DNA of 38,672 bases from positions 1 through 38,672 of the forward strand of contig PANQ01000022.1 of NCBI GenBank assembly GCA_002707685.1, written 5' to 3'. The notes beneath the pieces are model-generated. The model was not told where the DNA came from and ran no database searches. It saw nothing but the letters and a program-made list of their open reading frames with translations. Below, one piece after another: positions 24,025-33,244 of the stretch. The position numbers and the translations under genes are program-made. Position 1 is the stretch's first letter, and each line of letters starts with the position of its first letter. Source of the stretch: Porticoccus sp. (GTDB lineage Bacteria > Pseudomonadota > Gammaproteobacteria > Pseudomonadales > Porticoccaceae).

Positions 24025-24345
24025 ATGCCGTTGATTCATTACGTCGAGGCGAATGGTGCAGAGTACGAGGCTGAGGTGCCGGTGGGGCAATCTGTTATGC
24101 AGGGTGCCGTCGATAATATGATTGACGGCATTCTTGGTGAGTGTGGTGGTGTGTGCAGTTGCGCGACCTGCCATTGTTATGTCGATGAGGACTGGTTTGA
24201 TAAAGTAGGCCCGCCCGAAGGCAGTGAGCAGTTGATGCTTGAGATGGTGCCGGCCCCGGAGCCAACCAGCCGTCTGAGCTGTCAGATCAAGGTTACGGCT
24301 GAGTTGGATGGTCTGGTAGTAAGATTGCCGGTTTCCCAGTATTAG
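24025..24345 (+). CDS. Adrenodoxin-type 2Fe-2S ferredoxin
   Basis: This 106-residue protein has the plant/vertebrate-type cluster ligands C40, C46, C49 and C86 (C-X5-C-X2-C and a distant C) and the acidic E-D-W-F-D segment, as in P450-partner ferredoxins such as putidaredoxin. It should carry electrons from the reductase encoded just upstream. Isc-type ferredoxin (Fdx) is the alternative, but the linkage to a reductase and the absence of isc genes favour an oxygenase role. Confidence 0.88.
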   Translation: MPLIHYVEANGAEYEAEVPVGQSVMQGAVDNMIDGILGECGGVCSCATCHCYVDEDWFDKVGPPEGSEQLMLEMVPAPEPTSRLSCQIKVTAELDGLVVRLPVSQY

Positions 24346-24416
24346 GTGTAGGCCGGGCAGTTATAGTGAATGCTCCTTCAACCCCGTGGCGACCTGTGCC
24401 CGGGGTTCTATCTCTC

Positions 24417-24734
24417 CTAAAGACCTTTGAACCAGTCCTGAAAGTAGCTGCCTACATAAGGTATCTCGGTTTCCTTGTCGGTGATGGCACCAACAAGACT
24501 GATTATCCAGGCCACCAGCACCAGTATTGCCCAGATCATGACCAGTGAGTTGTGAATCATACTGAACACCATGTTGCCGACAAACCCGCAAATCATGATG
24601 CCGAGATACTGACGAATATAGAAGGATGCATAACTGTCGCGTTTCTGCATGTTGAGTACCAACGCAACAATCCAGCCGATCAGGGTAATGTGCGCGATAA
24701 TTGCCTTGGCCTTGCCGCTTATCTTGTCGCTCAT
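24417..24734 (-). CDS. Small membrane protein, DUF4870/Tic20-like
   Basis: This 105-residue protein has three or four hydrophobic segments (about 10-26, 42-62, 63-84) with the family pattern of an early G-W-I-V-A-L, a short charged turn with R-Q-Y-L, and a final P-Y-V-G-x-x-F. The function is not known for bacterial members. It is a single gene converging on the ferredoxin gene and upstream of rnt's end. Confidence 0.7.
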   Translation of the reverse strand: MSDKISGKAKAIIAHITLIGWIVALVLNMQKRDSYASFYIRQYLGIMICGFVGNMVFSMIHNSLVMIWAILVLVAWIISLVGAITDKETEIPYVGSYFQDWFKGL

Positions 24735-24805
24735 AATGTCTGTTCCTTGATGATGTTTGTGATGGTTTTCGACTGACGACGTTCTATGTATCCCATTTAC
24801 CTGGG

Positions 24806-25438
24806 TTACTTATGCCAACCGCCGAGATCTTTCCAGCGGTTGACGATACCACAGAACAATTCTGCCGTCTTTTCAGCGTCATAGGCTGCAGAGTGTGCCT
24901 TGTCGTTGCTGAACTCTATTTCTGCTGCTTCACAGGCTCTGGCCAGTACGGTCTGTCCATAGGCAAGCCCGGCCAGTGTGGCCGTATCAAAGCAGGAAAA
25001 TGGGTGGAAGGGGTTGCGTTTAATGCCATTTCTTTCAACAGCTGCGTTGACAAATCCAAGGTCAAAATGCGCGTTGTGTGCCACCATGACAGCGCGGCTG
25101 CAGTGTGCCTCCTTTACTGCATTGCGAATAGGCTGAAACAGGGCTCTCAAGGCCTCATTTTCTTCCAGCGCCATCCGGTAGGGGTCGTTGATGTCGATAC
25201 CAGTGAAGTTCAGAGCCGCCTGCTCGACGTTGGCTCCTTCAAACGGGATCACCGCATGATAGATAATCTCGCTGGGCATGAGGATGCCATCTTCGTCCAT
25301 GGCCAGTGTCACAGCAGCCATTTCCAGCAATGCGTCGGTAGCGGCATTAAAGCCGCCGGTCTCCACGTCGATGACCACGGGGAGAAAGCCTCTGAAACGA
25401 TCCGAGATGGGCGGGTGCATAATTAACTGACGCTCCAT
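24806..25438 (-). CDS. rnt: Ribonuclease T
   Basis: RNase T (210 residues) is a DEDDh 3'-5' exoribonuclease that trims tRNA and other stable-RNA 3' ends. The catalytic residues are D24 and E26 (V-I-D-V-E-T-G), D126 (H-N-A-H-F-D), H182 and D187 (K-A-H-S-A-A-Y-D-A). The ATG used here overlaps the end of pyrC by about 5 codons; an ATG six codons later gives no overlap. pyrC-rnt order is common in gammaproteobacteria. Confidence 0.95.
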   Translation of the reverse strand: MERQLIMHPPISDRFRGFLPVVIDVETGGFNAATDALLEMAAVTLAMDEDGILMPSEIIYHAVIPFEGANVEQAALNFTGIDINDPYRMALEENEALRALFQPIRNAVKEAHCSRAVMVAHNAHFDLGFVNAAVERNGIKRNPFHPFSCFDTATLAGLAYGQTVLARACEAAEIEFSNDKAHSAAYDAEKTAELFCGIVNRWKDLGGWHK

Positions 25439-26460
25439 TGCCTGGTTTCTCCAGCACCTAATGGTGTGAGGGTGTCACTGCCAAAGGGGAGGCTGGTCGG
25501 ACTTTGCCACGGTGAAAGCTGCAGCGTGATCGTGTCAGTATGGCGGGGCATGCCATAGAAGTCTGCGCCAAAAAAACTGGCAAACCCTTCGAGCTTGTCC
25601 AGCGCATCGGCTTGATCAAAGGCTTCGGCATAGAGTTCGAGCGCGGCATGATTGGAATAACAACCGGCACAGCCGCAGGCGGTTTCCTTGCGATGGGTGT
25701 TGTGGGGCGCCGAATCAGTGCCCAGAAAAAAACTGGGGTCGCCACTGGTGGCGGCTGCGATCAGTGCCTGTTGGTGGTGTTGCCGTTTCAGTATGGGGAG
25801 ACAATAGTAATGGGGGCGGATACCGCCCGCCAACATCTGGTTGCGGTTGAACAGCAGATGTTGGGGCGTGATGGTGGCAGCTATATTGGCTGATGCCTCT
25901 GCTACGAACTGGGCGCCGTCGTGGGTAGTTATGTGTTCCAGCACAATTTTCAGTGCCGGAAAGTTGTTGATGAGCTTGCCGAGGTGCCTGTCGATAAATA
26001 CCGCTTCCCGATCGAAAATATCGACTTCAGTATCCGTGACCTCACCGTGCAGCAGCAGTGGCATGCCGATTTTTTCCATACGCGCCAGGACGGGATAGAT
26101 ATTGTCCAGTTGGGTGACACCGGAGTCCGAGTTGGTGGTCGCGCCGGCCGGATAATACTTGCATGCGACCACATGCCCAGACGCCGTGGCTCGTTCTATC
26201 TCCGCCGGGTCGGTATTGTCGGTCAAATACAGCACCATTAACGGTTTCCACTGACTGTCGGCTGGACGATGGGCCAGAATCCGCTCTCGGTAGGCAAGGG
26301 CTTGAGCGGTATTGAGTACCGGTGGAAGCAGGTTGGGCATGATGATGGCGCGGCCAAAATATCGCGCGGCGTCTGGTACGGTATAGGCGAGCAGTTGCCC
26401 ATCGCGCAAGTGCAGGTGCCAATCATCGGGGCGGGTGATGGTTAATTGAGTCATGTTCAA
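25423..26460 (-). CDS. pyrC: Dihydroorotase (E. coli type, class II)
   Basis: PyrC (345 residues) closes carbamoyl-aspartate to dihydroorotate in pyrimidine synthesis. The zinc ligands are H15 and H17 (D-W-H-L-H-L-R-D-G), the lysine expected to be carboxylated is K101 ([12 protein letters not shown]), then H138, H176 and D249 (L-G-T-D-S-A-P-H). Length matches the short E. coli type. It is co-directional with rnt and overlaps it slightly. Confidence 0.96.
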   Translation of the reverse strand: MNMTQLTITRPDDWHLHLRDGQLLAYTVPDAARYFGRAIIMPNLLPPVLNTAQALAYRERILAHRPADSQWKPLMVLYLTDNTDPAEIERATASGHVVACKYYPAGATTNSDSGVTQLDNIYPVLARMEKIGMPLLLHGEVTDTEVDIFDREAVFIDRHLGKLINNFPALKIVLEHITTHDGAQFVAEASANIAATITPQHLLFNRNQMLAGGIRPHYYCLPILKRQHHQQALIAAATSGDPSFFLGTDSAPHNTHRKETACGCAGCYSNHAALELYAEAFDQADALDKLEGFASFFGADFYGMPRHTDTITLQLSPWQSPTSLPFGSDTLTPLGAGETRQWSVS

Positions 26461-26682
26461 GTTGGCTGCTACAGGTGGTCATTGAGTCAATCAATGCTAC
26501 CGGAATCGTTGTTGGCTTAACAGAAGAAACGAGGGCGATCCGGTTTCGGTCGCCGGATTAAACATTTTGAGTAGGATCAGGGTGATTCGGCAGAGCCTGC
26601 CCTGCTCACTGTGAAACTATCCACTTAACGATTAGAATAGTGCCCACTTTTATCCCACAAAATACCAATCAGGAGTCATGTC

Positions 26683-27906
26683 GTGTCCGACATTAAAAAA
26701 GTTGTTTTAGCCTATTCGGGGGGGTTGGATACCTCGGTTATTGTCAAGTGGCTACAGGAAACCTATCGCTGTGAAGTCGTCACATTTACTGCGGATATCG
26801 GTCAGGGAGAAGAGGTGGAACCGGCCCGCGCCAAAGCGGCGGCGCTGGGCGTGAAAGAAATCTATGTGGATGATCTTCGCGAGGAGTATGTACGTGACTA
26901 TGTATTCCCGATGTTTCGTGCCAACACAATTTATGAGGGGGAATACCTGCTGGGGACGTCTATTGCCCGGCCACTGATTGCCAAACGACTGATCGAAATT
27001 GCCAACGAAACCGGTGCAGATGCGATTTCTCACGGTGCGACCGGTAAGGGAAATGATCAGGTACGTTTTGAGCTCGGTGCTTATGCTCTGAAGCCGGGTA
27101 TCAAAGTGATCGCCCCGTGGCGGGAGTGGGATCTGACATCCCGTGAAAAACTGATGGGCTACTGTGAGCAGCACGATATTCCGGTAGATTTTTCTACCAA
27201 GAAGAAAAAATCCCCTTATTCAATGGATGCCAATTTGCTGCATATCTCCTATGAGGGGGGTAATCTTGAAGATCCCTGGTGGGAGCCTGAAGAGGATATG
27301 TGGCGCTGGAGTGTCTCTCCCGAGAAGGCACCTGACCAGCCTACCTATGTCGAACTCACCTATGAAAAAGGCGATATTGTTGCAATTGATGATCAACCCA
27401 TGACACCGGCTACAGTACTTACTCACCTCAATAAATTGGGCGGCGACAATGGGATTGGTCGACTAGACCTGGTTGAGAACCGCTACGTGGGCATGAAATC
27501 ACGTGGCTGTTATGAAACACCGGGCGGGACTATTATGTTGCGGGCGCATCGGGCCATCGAATCACTCACACTGGATCGTGAGGTGGCGCATTTGAAAGAT
27601 GCATTAATGCCCAAATATGCCGAGACGATTTATAACGGCTACTGGTGGTCCCCGGAACGCAAGATGTTGCAGGTGATGATTGATGAAACGCAACACGTGG
27701 TAAACGGCAAGGTGCGTGTAAAACTTTATAAGGGTAATGTCACTGTGGTGGGTCGTCAGTCTGATGACAGCCTTTTTGATGAGAAAATTGCCACCTTCGA
27801 AGATGACGCCGGGGCCTATGATCAGAAGGATGCAGAGGGTTTTATCAAACTGAATGCATTGCGTTTGCGGATTGCCGCCAACAAAAATCGCAAGATGGAT
27901 TCCTGA
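26683..27906 (+). CDS. argG: Argininosuccinate synthase
   Basis: ArgG (407 residues) joins citrulline and aspartate using ATP. The ATP PPi motif is S-G-G-L-D-T-S (12-18). [15 protein letters not shown], the aspartate/citrulline region, is also present. The start is GTG, preceded by AGGAG. A possible -10 (TAGAAT) lies at 26633. It stands alone, separate from argDF. Confidence 0.96.
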   Translation: MSDIKKVVLAYSGGLDTSVIVKWLQETYRCEVVTFTADIGQGEEVEPARAKAAALGVKEIYVDDLREEYVRDYVFPMFRANTIYEGEYLLGTSIARPLIAKRLIEIANETGADAISHGATGKGNDQVRFELGAYALKPGIKVIAPWREWDLTSREKLMGYCEQHDIPVDFSTKKKKSPYSMDANLLHISYEGGNLEDPWWEPEEDMWRWSVSPEKAPDQPTYVELTYEKGDIVAIDDQPMTPATVLTHLNKLGGDNGIGRLDLVENRYVGMKSRGCYETPGGTIMLRAHRAIESLTLDREVAHLKDALMPKYAETIYNGYWWSPERKMLQVMIDETQHVVNGKVRVKLYKGNVTVVGRQSDDSLFDEKIATFEDDAGAYDQKDAEGFIKLNALRLRIAANKNRKMDS

Positions 27907-27922
27907 TTGCCACCTGTTCGAG

Positions 27923-27936
27923 TTGATGCAAATCAA
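27923..27936 (+). promoter_or_regulatory. ANR/FNR box upstream of ccoN
   Basis: TTGATGCAAATCAA matches the consensus TTGATNNNNATCAA exactly. A -10-like TAATAC about 26 bases downstream would place the box near -43, a class II activation position. Low-oxygen induction of the cbb3 operon is therefore expected. Confidence 0.9.
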
Positions 27937-28040
27937 TATCAGTGTGGGTGGGTTTAGGGAATAATACGCAGGGAGTAGTTTAGGGAGTTGAAGGCTACTC
28001 TCACGGGTTCCAAAGAATGGATTAATGACGAGAAAATGCA

Positions 28041-29486
28041 ATGAGTAGCAATGTCGCAAGCGCCGGTGACCAGCCGGAATACAATATCAGGGTGGTCAAA
28101 CAGTTTGCCATCATGACTGTGGTCTGGGGGATCGTCGGGATGCTGGTGGGGGTGTTTATCGCCGCTGAGCTGATCTGGCCGGGTCTTAATTTTAACCAGC
28201 CATGGCTTCACTTTGGGCGACTTCGTCCGCTCCATACCAATGCGGTTATTTTTGCCTTCGGTGGTAGTGCACTGTTTGCCGCTGCCTACCATGTGGTGCA
28301 GCGAACCTGTCAGGCAAGACTGTTTGGCGGTTGGTTGATTGGGTTTACCTTCTGGGGCTGGCAGGCGGTGATTGTTGCCGCGGCGATTACCCTGCCTTTG
28401 GGGCTGACCACCTCTAAAGAGTACGCGGAGCTGGAGTGGCCGATCGATATCCTGATCACGTTGGTTTGGGTGGCGTTTGCGGTGGTTTTTTTCGGCACCA
28501 TCATGAAACGCCGCACCAAGCACATCTACGTGGCCAACTGGTTTTTTGGGGCCTTTATTATCACAATTGCCGTGTTGCACCTCGGCAACAGTGCTGCCAT
28601 CCCGGTAACAGCTTTCAAATCCTATTCGGCCTATGCCGGTACGATCGATGCGATGGTGCAATGGTGGTACGGCCACAATGCAGTAGGGTTTTTCCTGACG
28701 GCGGGCTTCCTGGGCATGATGTACTACTTCGTGCCCAAACAGGCGGGTCGGCCGATATATTCCTATCGTCTCTCGATCGTGCATTTCTGGGCGCTGATTG
28801 CCGTCTACATTTGGGCAGGTCCCCACCACCTTCATTACTCGGCTTTGCCCGATTGGGTTCAGAGTCTGGGAATGGTGATGTCTCTGATTCTGCTCGCTCC
28901 CTCCTGGGGTGGCATGATCAACGGCATGATGACCCTGTCAGGTGCCTGGCATAAACTCCGTTACGATCCGACCCTGCGCTTTCTGGTGGTGTCCCTGTCT
29001 TTTTACGGCATGTCGACCTTTGAAGGTCCAATGATGTCGATCAAGACCGTAAATGCACTGTCTCACAATACTGACTGGACGATTGGCCATGTTCACTCCG
29101 GCGCCCTTGGTTGGGTGGCCATGATTTCCATTGGCATGCTCTATCACCTGATTCCAGTGCTTTATCAACGTGCTCAGATGTACAGTGTAAAACTGATCAA
29201 CCTGCACTTCTGGATGTCAACCATTGGTACCGTGCTTTACATCGCCTCCATGTGGGTTAACGGCATTGCTCAGGGTCTGATGTGGCGTGCTTTCAACACC
29301 GATGGGACCCTGACATACAGCTTTGTTGAGTCAATTGAGGCGAGCTACCCGGGTTATTACGTGCGCTTGTTGGGTGGTGTGATTTTCTTTGCCGGTATGC
29401 TGGTGATGGCCTACAACGTCTGGCGAACCATTCGTGGGGATGTTCAGCAGCAGGAAGTGACCGCTGCCGAACCCCGTACAGTCTGA
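28041..29486 (+). CDS. ccoN: cbb3-type cytochrome c oxidase subunit I (CcoN)
   Basis: CcoN (481 residues, about 12 membrane helices) is the catalytic subunit of the high-affinity oxidase. Visible ligands are H65 (low-spin haem b), H212, H262 and H263 (CuB), the cross-link tyrosine Y256, and H350 and H352 in G-H-V-H-S-G (haem b3 and b). All are at the expected relative positions. A perfect ANR/FNR box lies about 105 bases upstream. Confidence 0.97.
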   Translation: MSSNVASAGDQPEYNIRVVKQFAIMTVVWGIVGMLVGVFIAAELIWPGLNFNQPWLHFGRLRPLHTNAVIFAFGGSALFAAAYHVVQRTCQARLFGGWLIGFTFWGWQAVIVAAAITLPLGLTTSKEYAELEWPIDILITLVWVAFAVVFFGTIMKRRTKHIYVANWFFGAFIITIAVLHLGNSAAIPVTAFKSYSAYAGTIDAMVQWWYGHNAVGFFLTAGFLGMMYYFVPKQAGRPIYSYRLSIVHFWALIAVYIWAGPHHLHYSALPDWVQSLGMVMSLILLAPSWGGMINGMMTLSGAWHKLRYDPTLRFLVVSLSFYGMSTFEGPMMSIKTVNALSHNTDWTIGHVHSGALGWVAMISIGMLYHLIPVLYQRAQMYSVKLINLHFWMSTIGTVLYIASMWVNGIAQGLMWRAFNTDGTLTYSFVESIEASYPGYYVRLLGGVIFFAGMLVMAYNVWRTIRGDVQQQEVTAAEPRTV

Positions 29487-29499
29487 TAGGAGAACAACA

Positions 29500-30114
29500 G
29501 TGAAACATGAGATTGTTGAAAAAAATATCGGGCTGATGATTGTGCTGATCGTGGTTGCCATCAGCTTTGGTGGGCTAACCCAGATTATTCCGCTGTTCTG
29601 GCAGAATCAAACAACGCAGCCTGTCGAAGGCCTTGAACCGCTGGGGCCATTGGCATTGGAAGGTCGTGATATTTACATCCGTGAAGGCTGCCATGTGTGC
29701 CACACACAGATGGTCAGGCCGTTGCGTGCTGAAACCGAGCGTTATGGCCACTATTCTGTCGCGGGTGAGCATGTTTACGAGCATCCTTTTCTCTGGGGCT
29801 CCAAACGCACTGGCCCCGATTTGGCGCGGGTTGGTGGCCGCTATAGTGATGACTGGCAGCGGGCACACCTCTATAACCCGAGGGATGTGGTACCTGAGTC
29901 AAACATGCCGGCATTCCCCTGGCTGTTTGAAAATACGCTGACCGGTAAAGATACTGCAGCCAAAATGAAGGCATTGAGAACAGTTGGCGTCCCATATTCG
30001 GATGAGGATATCGCCAATGCCGCTGCACCTTTTGCCAACGGTGAGGTAAAGGAAATTGATGCGCTGGTGGTGTATCTCCAGCAACTCGGCACACTTTTGA
30101 CGCAGAAACGCTAA
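29500..30114 (+). CDS. ccoO: cbb3-type cytochrome c oxidase subunit II (CcoO)
   Basis: CcoO (204 residues) is a membrane-anchored mono-haem cytochrome c. It has one N-terminal helix (about 10-33) and the haem motif C64-H-V-C67-H68. It passes electrons to CcoN. The start is GTG, preceded by TAGGAGA. Its stop overlaps the ccoQ ATG (TAATG). Confidence 0.96.
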   Translation: MKHEIVEKNIGLMIVLIVVAISFGGLTQIIPLFWQNQTTQPVEGLEPLGPLALEGRDIYIREGCHVCHTQMVRPLRAETERYGHYSVAGEHVYEHPFLWGSKRTGPDLARVGGRYSDDWQRAHLYNPRDVVPESNMPAFPWLFENTLTGKDTAAKMKALRTVGVPYSDEDIANAAAPFANGEVKEIDALVVYLQQLGTLLTQKR

Positions 30115-30293
30115 TGGATCAGGGCACATTACAAGGTATCGGCACCATACTCACCATGATCGCTTTTCTCGGGGTCTGTTGGTGGGCTTACAGTGGCCGC
30201 AAGAAAAAAGATTTTGATGAGGCGGCACAACTACCTTTTGTTGATGACACCAAAGTTGATGACACCAAATCTTCTCAGGATGAAGATAAGTAG
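30114..30293 (+). CDS. ccoQ: cbb3 oxidase small subunit CcoQ
   Basis: A 59-residue frame starts at the ATG overlapping the ccoO stop. It has a single transmembrane segment (about residues 8-27, ending C-W-W-A-Y) followed by a charged tail, R-K-K-K-D-F-D-E-A-A, which is the usual CcoQ/FixQ signature. CcoQ stabilises the oxidase complex. The tail carries a small repeat (V-D-D-T-K twice). Confidence 0.92.
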   Translation: MDQGTLQGIGTILTMIAFLGVCWWAYSGRKKKDFDEAAQLPFVDDTKVDDTKSSQDEDK

Positions 30294-30307
30294 AGGCATG
30301 AGCTGAC

Positions 30308-31207
30308 ATGAGTACCTTCTGGAGTATCTGGATTATCGTATTTACCGCAATCACTATTGTCGGTTGTACATGGTTGTTGTTCGCCAATCGCAAGGTTGAA
30401 GTTTCCGATGACACCAAAGAGGGCGAGGCCCCAAAAACAGGCCATGTTTATGACGGTATTGAGGAGTATGACAATCCTCTGCCAGGCTGGTGGTTCAAGA
30501 TGTTCGTGGGCACCGTCGTGTTCGGGGTCATCTATCTGGTGCTGTATCCAGGGTTGGGAAACTTTGGGGGTGTGCTCGGCTGGACACAGGTGGGCCAGTG
30601 GGAAGAAGAGGTGGCCGAGGCAGAGGCGAAGTATGCGCCACTCTACGAGCAGTATAGTGAAACACCGGTTGAGGAATTGATCGCCAATCCCGAGGCGATG
30701 AAAATGAGTCGTCGCCTGTTCAATAATAACTGTGCGGTCTGTCATGGTTCCGATGGCAGGGGCAGCTATGGTTTCCCCAACCTGGCTGACAGTGATTGGC
30801 TCTACGGCGGCAGTGTGGAAGATATCAAGACTACGTTAGTCAATGGGCGGCAGGGTGCCATGCCGGCCCTGGGGGGTGCTCTGGGCGAGGATGGCGTGGA
30901 CAATGTCGCCGAGTATGTTTTCAAAATCAGCGGTCGCGAGCATGATGCCAAAAAAGCCGAGGCCGGTAGCCAGTTATTCGCCACCTACTGTGCAGCCTGT
31001 CATGGTGCAGACGGTACTGGCAACAAGATGCTGGGAGCACCCAACCTGACCGATGGCATCTGGTTGTATGGTGGTTCCCCTACGCTGGTTCGTCATACTA
31101 TTCGCAATGGTCGAAACGGTAACATGCCTGCTCAGGCCGACAAGCTAAAGGCAGAAAAAATACATCTGTTGACAGCGTATGTGTACAGCTTATCCAAAAA
31201 CCAATAA
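30308..31207 (+). CDS. ccoP: cbb3-type cytochrome c oxidase subunit III (CcoP)
   Basis: CcoP (299 residues) is a di-haem cytochrome c with two N-terminal membrane helices (about 5-25 and 62-80). Haem motifs are C142-A-V-C-H146 and C228-A-A-C-H232. It receives electrons from soluble cytochromes and delivers them to CcoO. It ends the structural ccoNOQP set and is followed by the assembly genes. Confidence 0.96.
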   Translation: MSTFWSIWIIVFTAITIVGCTWLLFANRKVEVSDDTKEGEAPKTGHVYDGIEEYDNPLPGWWFKMFVGTVVFGVIYLVLYPGLGNFGGVLGWTQVGQWEEEVAEAEAKYAPLYEQYSETPVEELIANPEAMKMSRRLFNNNCAVCHGSDGRGSYGFPNLADSDWLYGGSVEDIKTTLVNGRQGAMPALGGALGEDGVDNVAEYVFKISGREHDAKKAEAGSQLFATYCAACHGADGTGNKMLGAPNLTDGIWLYGGSPTLVRHTIRNGRNGNMPAQADKLKAEKIHLLTAYVYSLSKNQ

Positions 31208-31244
31208 CGTTTGAGGATTTGCCTAACGGGAGTGTCAAAATTAA

Positions 31245-32672
31245 ATGACGGGTGAACAAGAGCCGGAAAAAAAAGCCGGCAACCGGTCCTCAGAGGAAGT
31301 TATCCGGGTTCTTGATCTCTATGAAACGAGAGAAAAAATTCAGACCCGTCAGCTTCCTGGATTTTATCGAAACCTGCAGCGCTGGACATGGCTGCCGATG
31401 CTCAGTGCCTATTTTCTGCTTCCCTGGATAAATCTGGATGGCCGTCAGGCCATCTGGTTTGACCTGCCGGCCCGGCAATTCCATATTTTCTGGATCACTT
31501 TCTGGCCACAGGACTTCATGTTGTTGGCCTGGGCGCTGATTATCTCAGCCTTTGCCCTGTTCACTGTAACGGTTCTGGTAGGTCGGGTGTGGTGTGGATT
31601 TTCCTGCCCCCAGACCGTCTGGACCATGATCTTCATGTACATTGAAGACTGGTGTGAGGGTGACCGCAATCAGCGCATCAAATTGGACAGAGCGCCCTGG
31701 CATAGCCAGAAAATCCTGCGCCGGGGCAGTAAATTGTTGTTGTGGGGGTTGGTGGCATTTGTTACCGGTTTGACGTTTGTGGGTTATTTTAACCCGATCC
31801 GACAGCTGGTTCCCGAACTCTTTACCTTCTCGGCACATCCGGCAGCTGTCTTCTGGACGTTTTTTTTCTCAGTGATGACCTACATGAATGCGGGTTTTCT
31901 CCGGGAGCAGGTATGTAAATACATGTGCCCTTACGCCCGCTTTCAGTCGGTCATGTTTGATCAGGATACTCTGGTGGTTTCCTATGATGAGAAGCGGGGC
32001 GAGCCACGCGGTGCTAGACGGAAAGACGAGGACTATCGGGCAGCAGGCAAGGGTGACTGTGTAGATTGTTCCTTATGCGTACAGGTATGCCCCACGGGAA
32101 TTGATATTCGCGATGGGCTTCAATACGAGTGCATAGACTGCGGTCTTTGTATTGATGCCTGTAACACCGTCATGGACAAAATGGGTTACGAACCGGGTCT
32201 GATTCGCTTTACCACGGAACACGCCATGGAATACGGTAAGACCAGTATTTTTCGGCCCCGTTTTATCGGCTATGCCGTTGCGCTGGCTCTAATGGTGTCA
32301 GCCTTCAGCTATACCATTGCGACGCGTGTTCCATTGGGCGTGGATGTCATTCGTGATCGAAATGTTCTCTATCGTGAAACTACCCGGGGTTTGGTTGAGA
32401 ATATCTATACTCTGAAAATCAATAATATGGATACGCGTGACCATAGCTACAGCATTGAGGTGACTGGCGACTATCCATTTAACTATCTCGGCAAGGATGT
32501 GGTCAGTGTCAAGGAAGGAGAGGTGTTGAGTATGCCCGTCAGAATCGAGCTTGATCCAGGTTTGATGGATGTTCCTAACACGGATGTCATGTTCGTTGTT
32601 GAGGCGATTGATAGTGAAGTTATTCATGCACGTCAGGAAAGCCGCTTTATTGGCCCGCGTTTGCAACGCTAG
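31245..32672 (+). CDS. ccoG: Cytochrome oxidase accessory protein CcoG (FixG/RdxA)
   Basis: CcoG (475 residues) has several membrane helices (about 50-235), a double 4Fe-4S ferredoxin motif (C272, C275, C278, C282 and C296, C299, C302, C306) and a C-terminal immunoglobulin-like domain. It is known to reduce copper for cbb3 biogenesis. It begins 37 bases after ccoP, so it is probably read from the same promoter. Confidence 0.95.
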   Translation: MTGEQEPEKKAGNRSSEEVIRVLDLYETREKIQTRQLPGFYRNLQRWTWLPMLSAYFLLPWINLDGRQAIWFDLPARQFHIFWITFWPQDFMLLAWALIISAFALFTVTVLVGRVWCGFSCPQTVWTMIFMYIEDWCEGDRNQRIKLDRAPWHSQKILRRGSKLLLWGLVAFVTGLTFVGYFNPIRQLVPELFTFSAHPAAVFWTFFFSVMTYMNAGFLREQVCKYMCPYARFQSVMFDQDTLVVSYDEKRGEPRGARRKDEDYRAAGKGDCVDCSLCVQVCPTGIDIRDGLQYECIDCGLCIDACNTVMDKMGYEPGLIRFTTEHAMEYGKTSIFRPRFIGYAVALALMVSAFSYTIATRVPLGVDVIRDRNVLYRETTRGLVENIYTLKINNMDTRDHSYSIEVTGDYPFNYLGKDVVSVKEGEVLSMPVRIELDPGLMDVPNTDVMFVVEAIDSEVIHARQESRFIGPRLQR

Positions 32673-32734
32673 TTTTTCTGCAACATTTCCCGACACAGTA
32701 TTTCCGCCCATAGTCAGCGTCCGAGGACACAGCC

Positions 32735-33244
32735 TTGCCACTTTCAACCGACAGCAACACTCCCCCCTGGTATCGTCAATTCTGGCCATGGTTTCTAATA
32801 GCGCTGCCAGGTAGCGTGGTGATCGCCAGTCTGGTGACTGTCTATATTGCATTTTCCGGGGCCGATAGTCTGGTGGTGGATAATTACTATCGCGACGGCC
32901 TTGCCATCAATCAGGTGCTGGAGCAGGATCGACGTGCCGAAGCGTTGGGGCTCTCTGCCGAGTTGCGTCTGGATGCCACCAGTGGTGAGTTGTTTGTCAC
33001 TATTGATACGGTCCATCCACTACCAGAGCAGCTTGCACTGTTGTTGTTTCATCCAACAGACTCAAAACGTGATCGCGAGATGCTGCTGACCGAGATCACC
33101 GGCGGCCACTACCGCACCGACCTCAATCAGCCATTGCTGTCGCGTTATTACCTGCGGGTATTACCCGAACCCGACAGGGATTGGCGGTTAGTCGGCGAGC
33201 TGAATTTTGCAACTGCAGATCAGATTATCCTGAGGGCGGAATGA
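32735..33244 (+). CDS. ccoH: cbb3 oxidase assembly protein FixH/CcoH
   Basis: This 169-residue protein has one N-terminal membrane helix (about 17-42) and the family segment V-D-N-Y-Y-R-D-G-L-A-I-N. CcoH helps assemble the cbb3 subunits. The start is TTG, preceded by GAGG at good spacing. Its stop overlaps the ccoI ATG (ATGA). Confidence 0.9.
   Translation: MPLSTDSNTPPWYRQFWPWFLIALPGSVVIASLVTVYIAFSGADSLVVDNYYRDGLAINQVLEQDRRAEALGLSAELRLDATSGELFVTIDTVHPLPEQLALLLFHPTDSKRDREMLLTEITGGHYRTDLNQPLLSRYYLRVLPEPDRDWRLVGELNFATADQIILRAE

Noticed and set aside
24378-24410. Terminator between the ferredoxin and DUF4870-like genes
   Set aside because: AACCCCG/CGGGGTT can pair, but the loop is large and neither strand has a T run.
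27954-28835. 293-codon frame antisense to ccoN
   Set aside because: ccoN has all catalytic ligands in the forward frame; the antisense frame is His/Pro/Arg-rich shadow.
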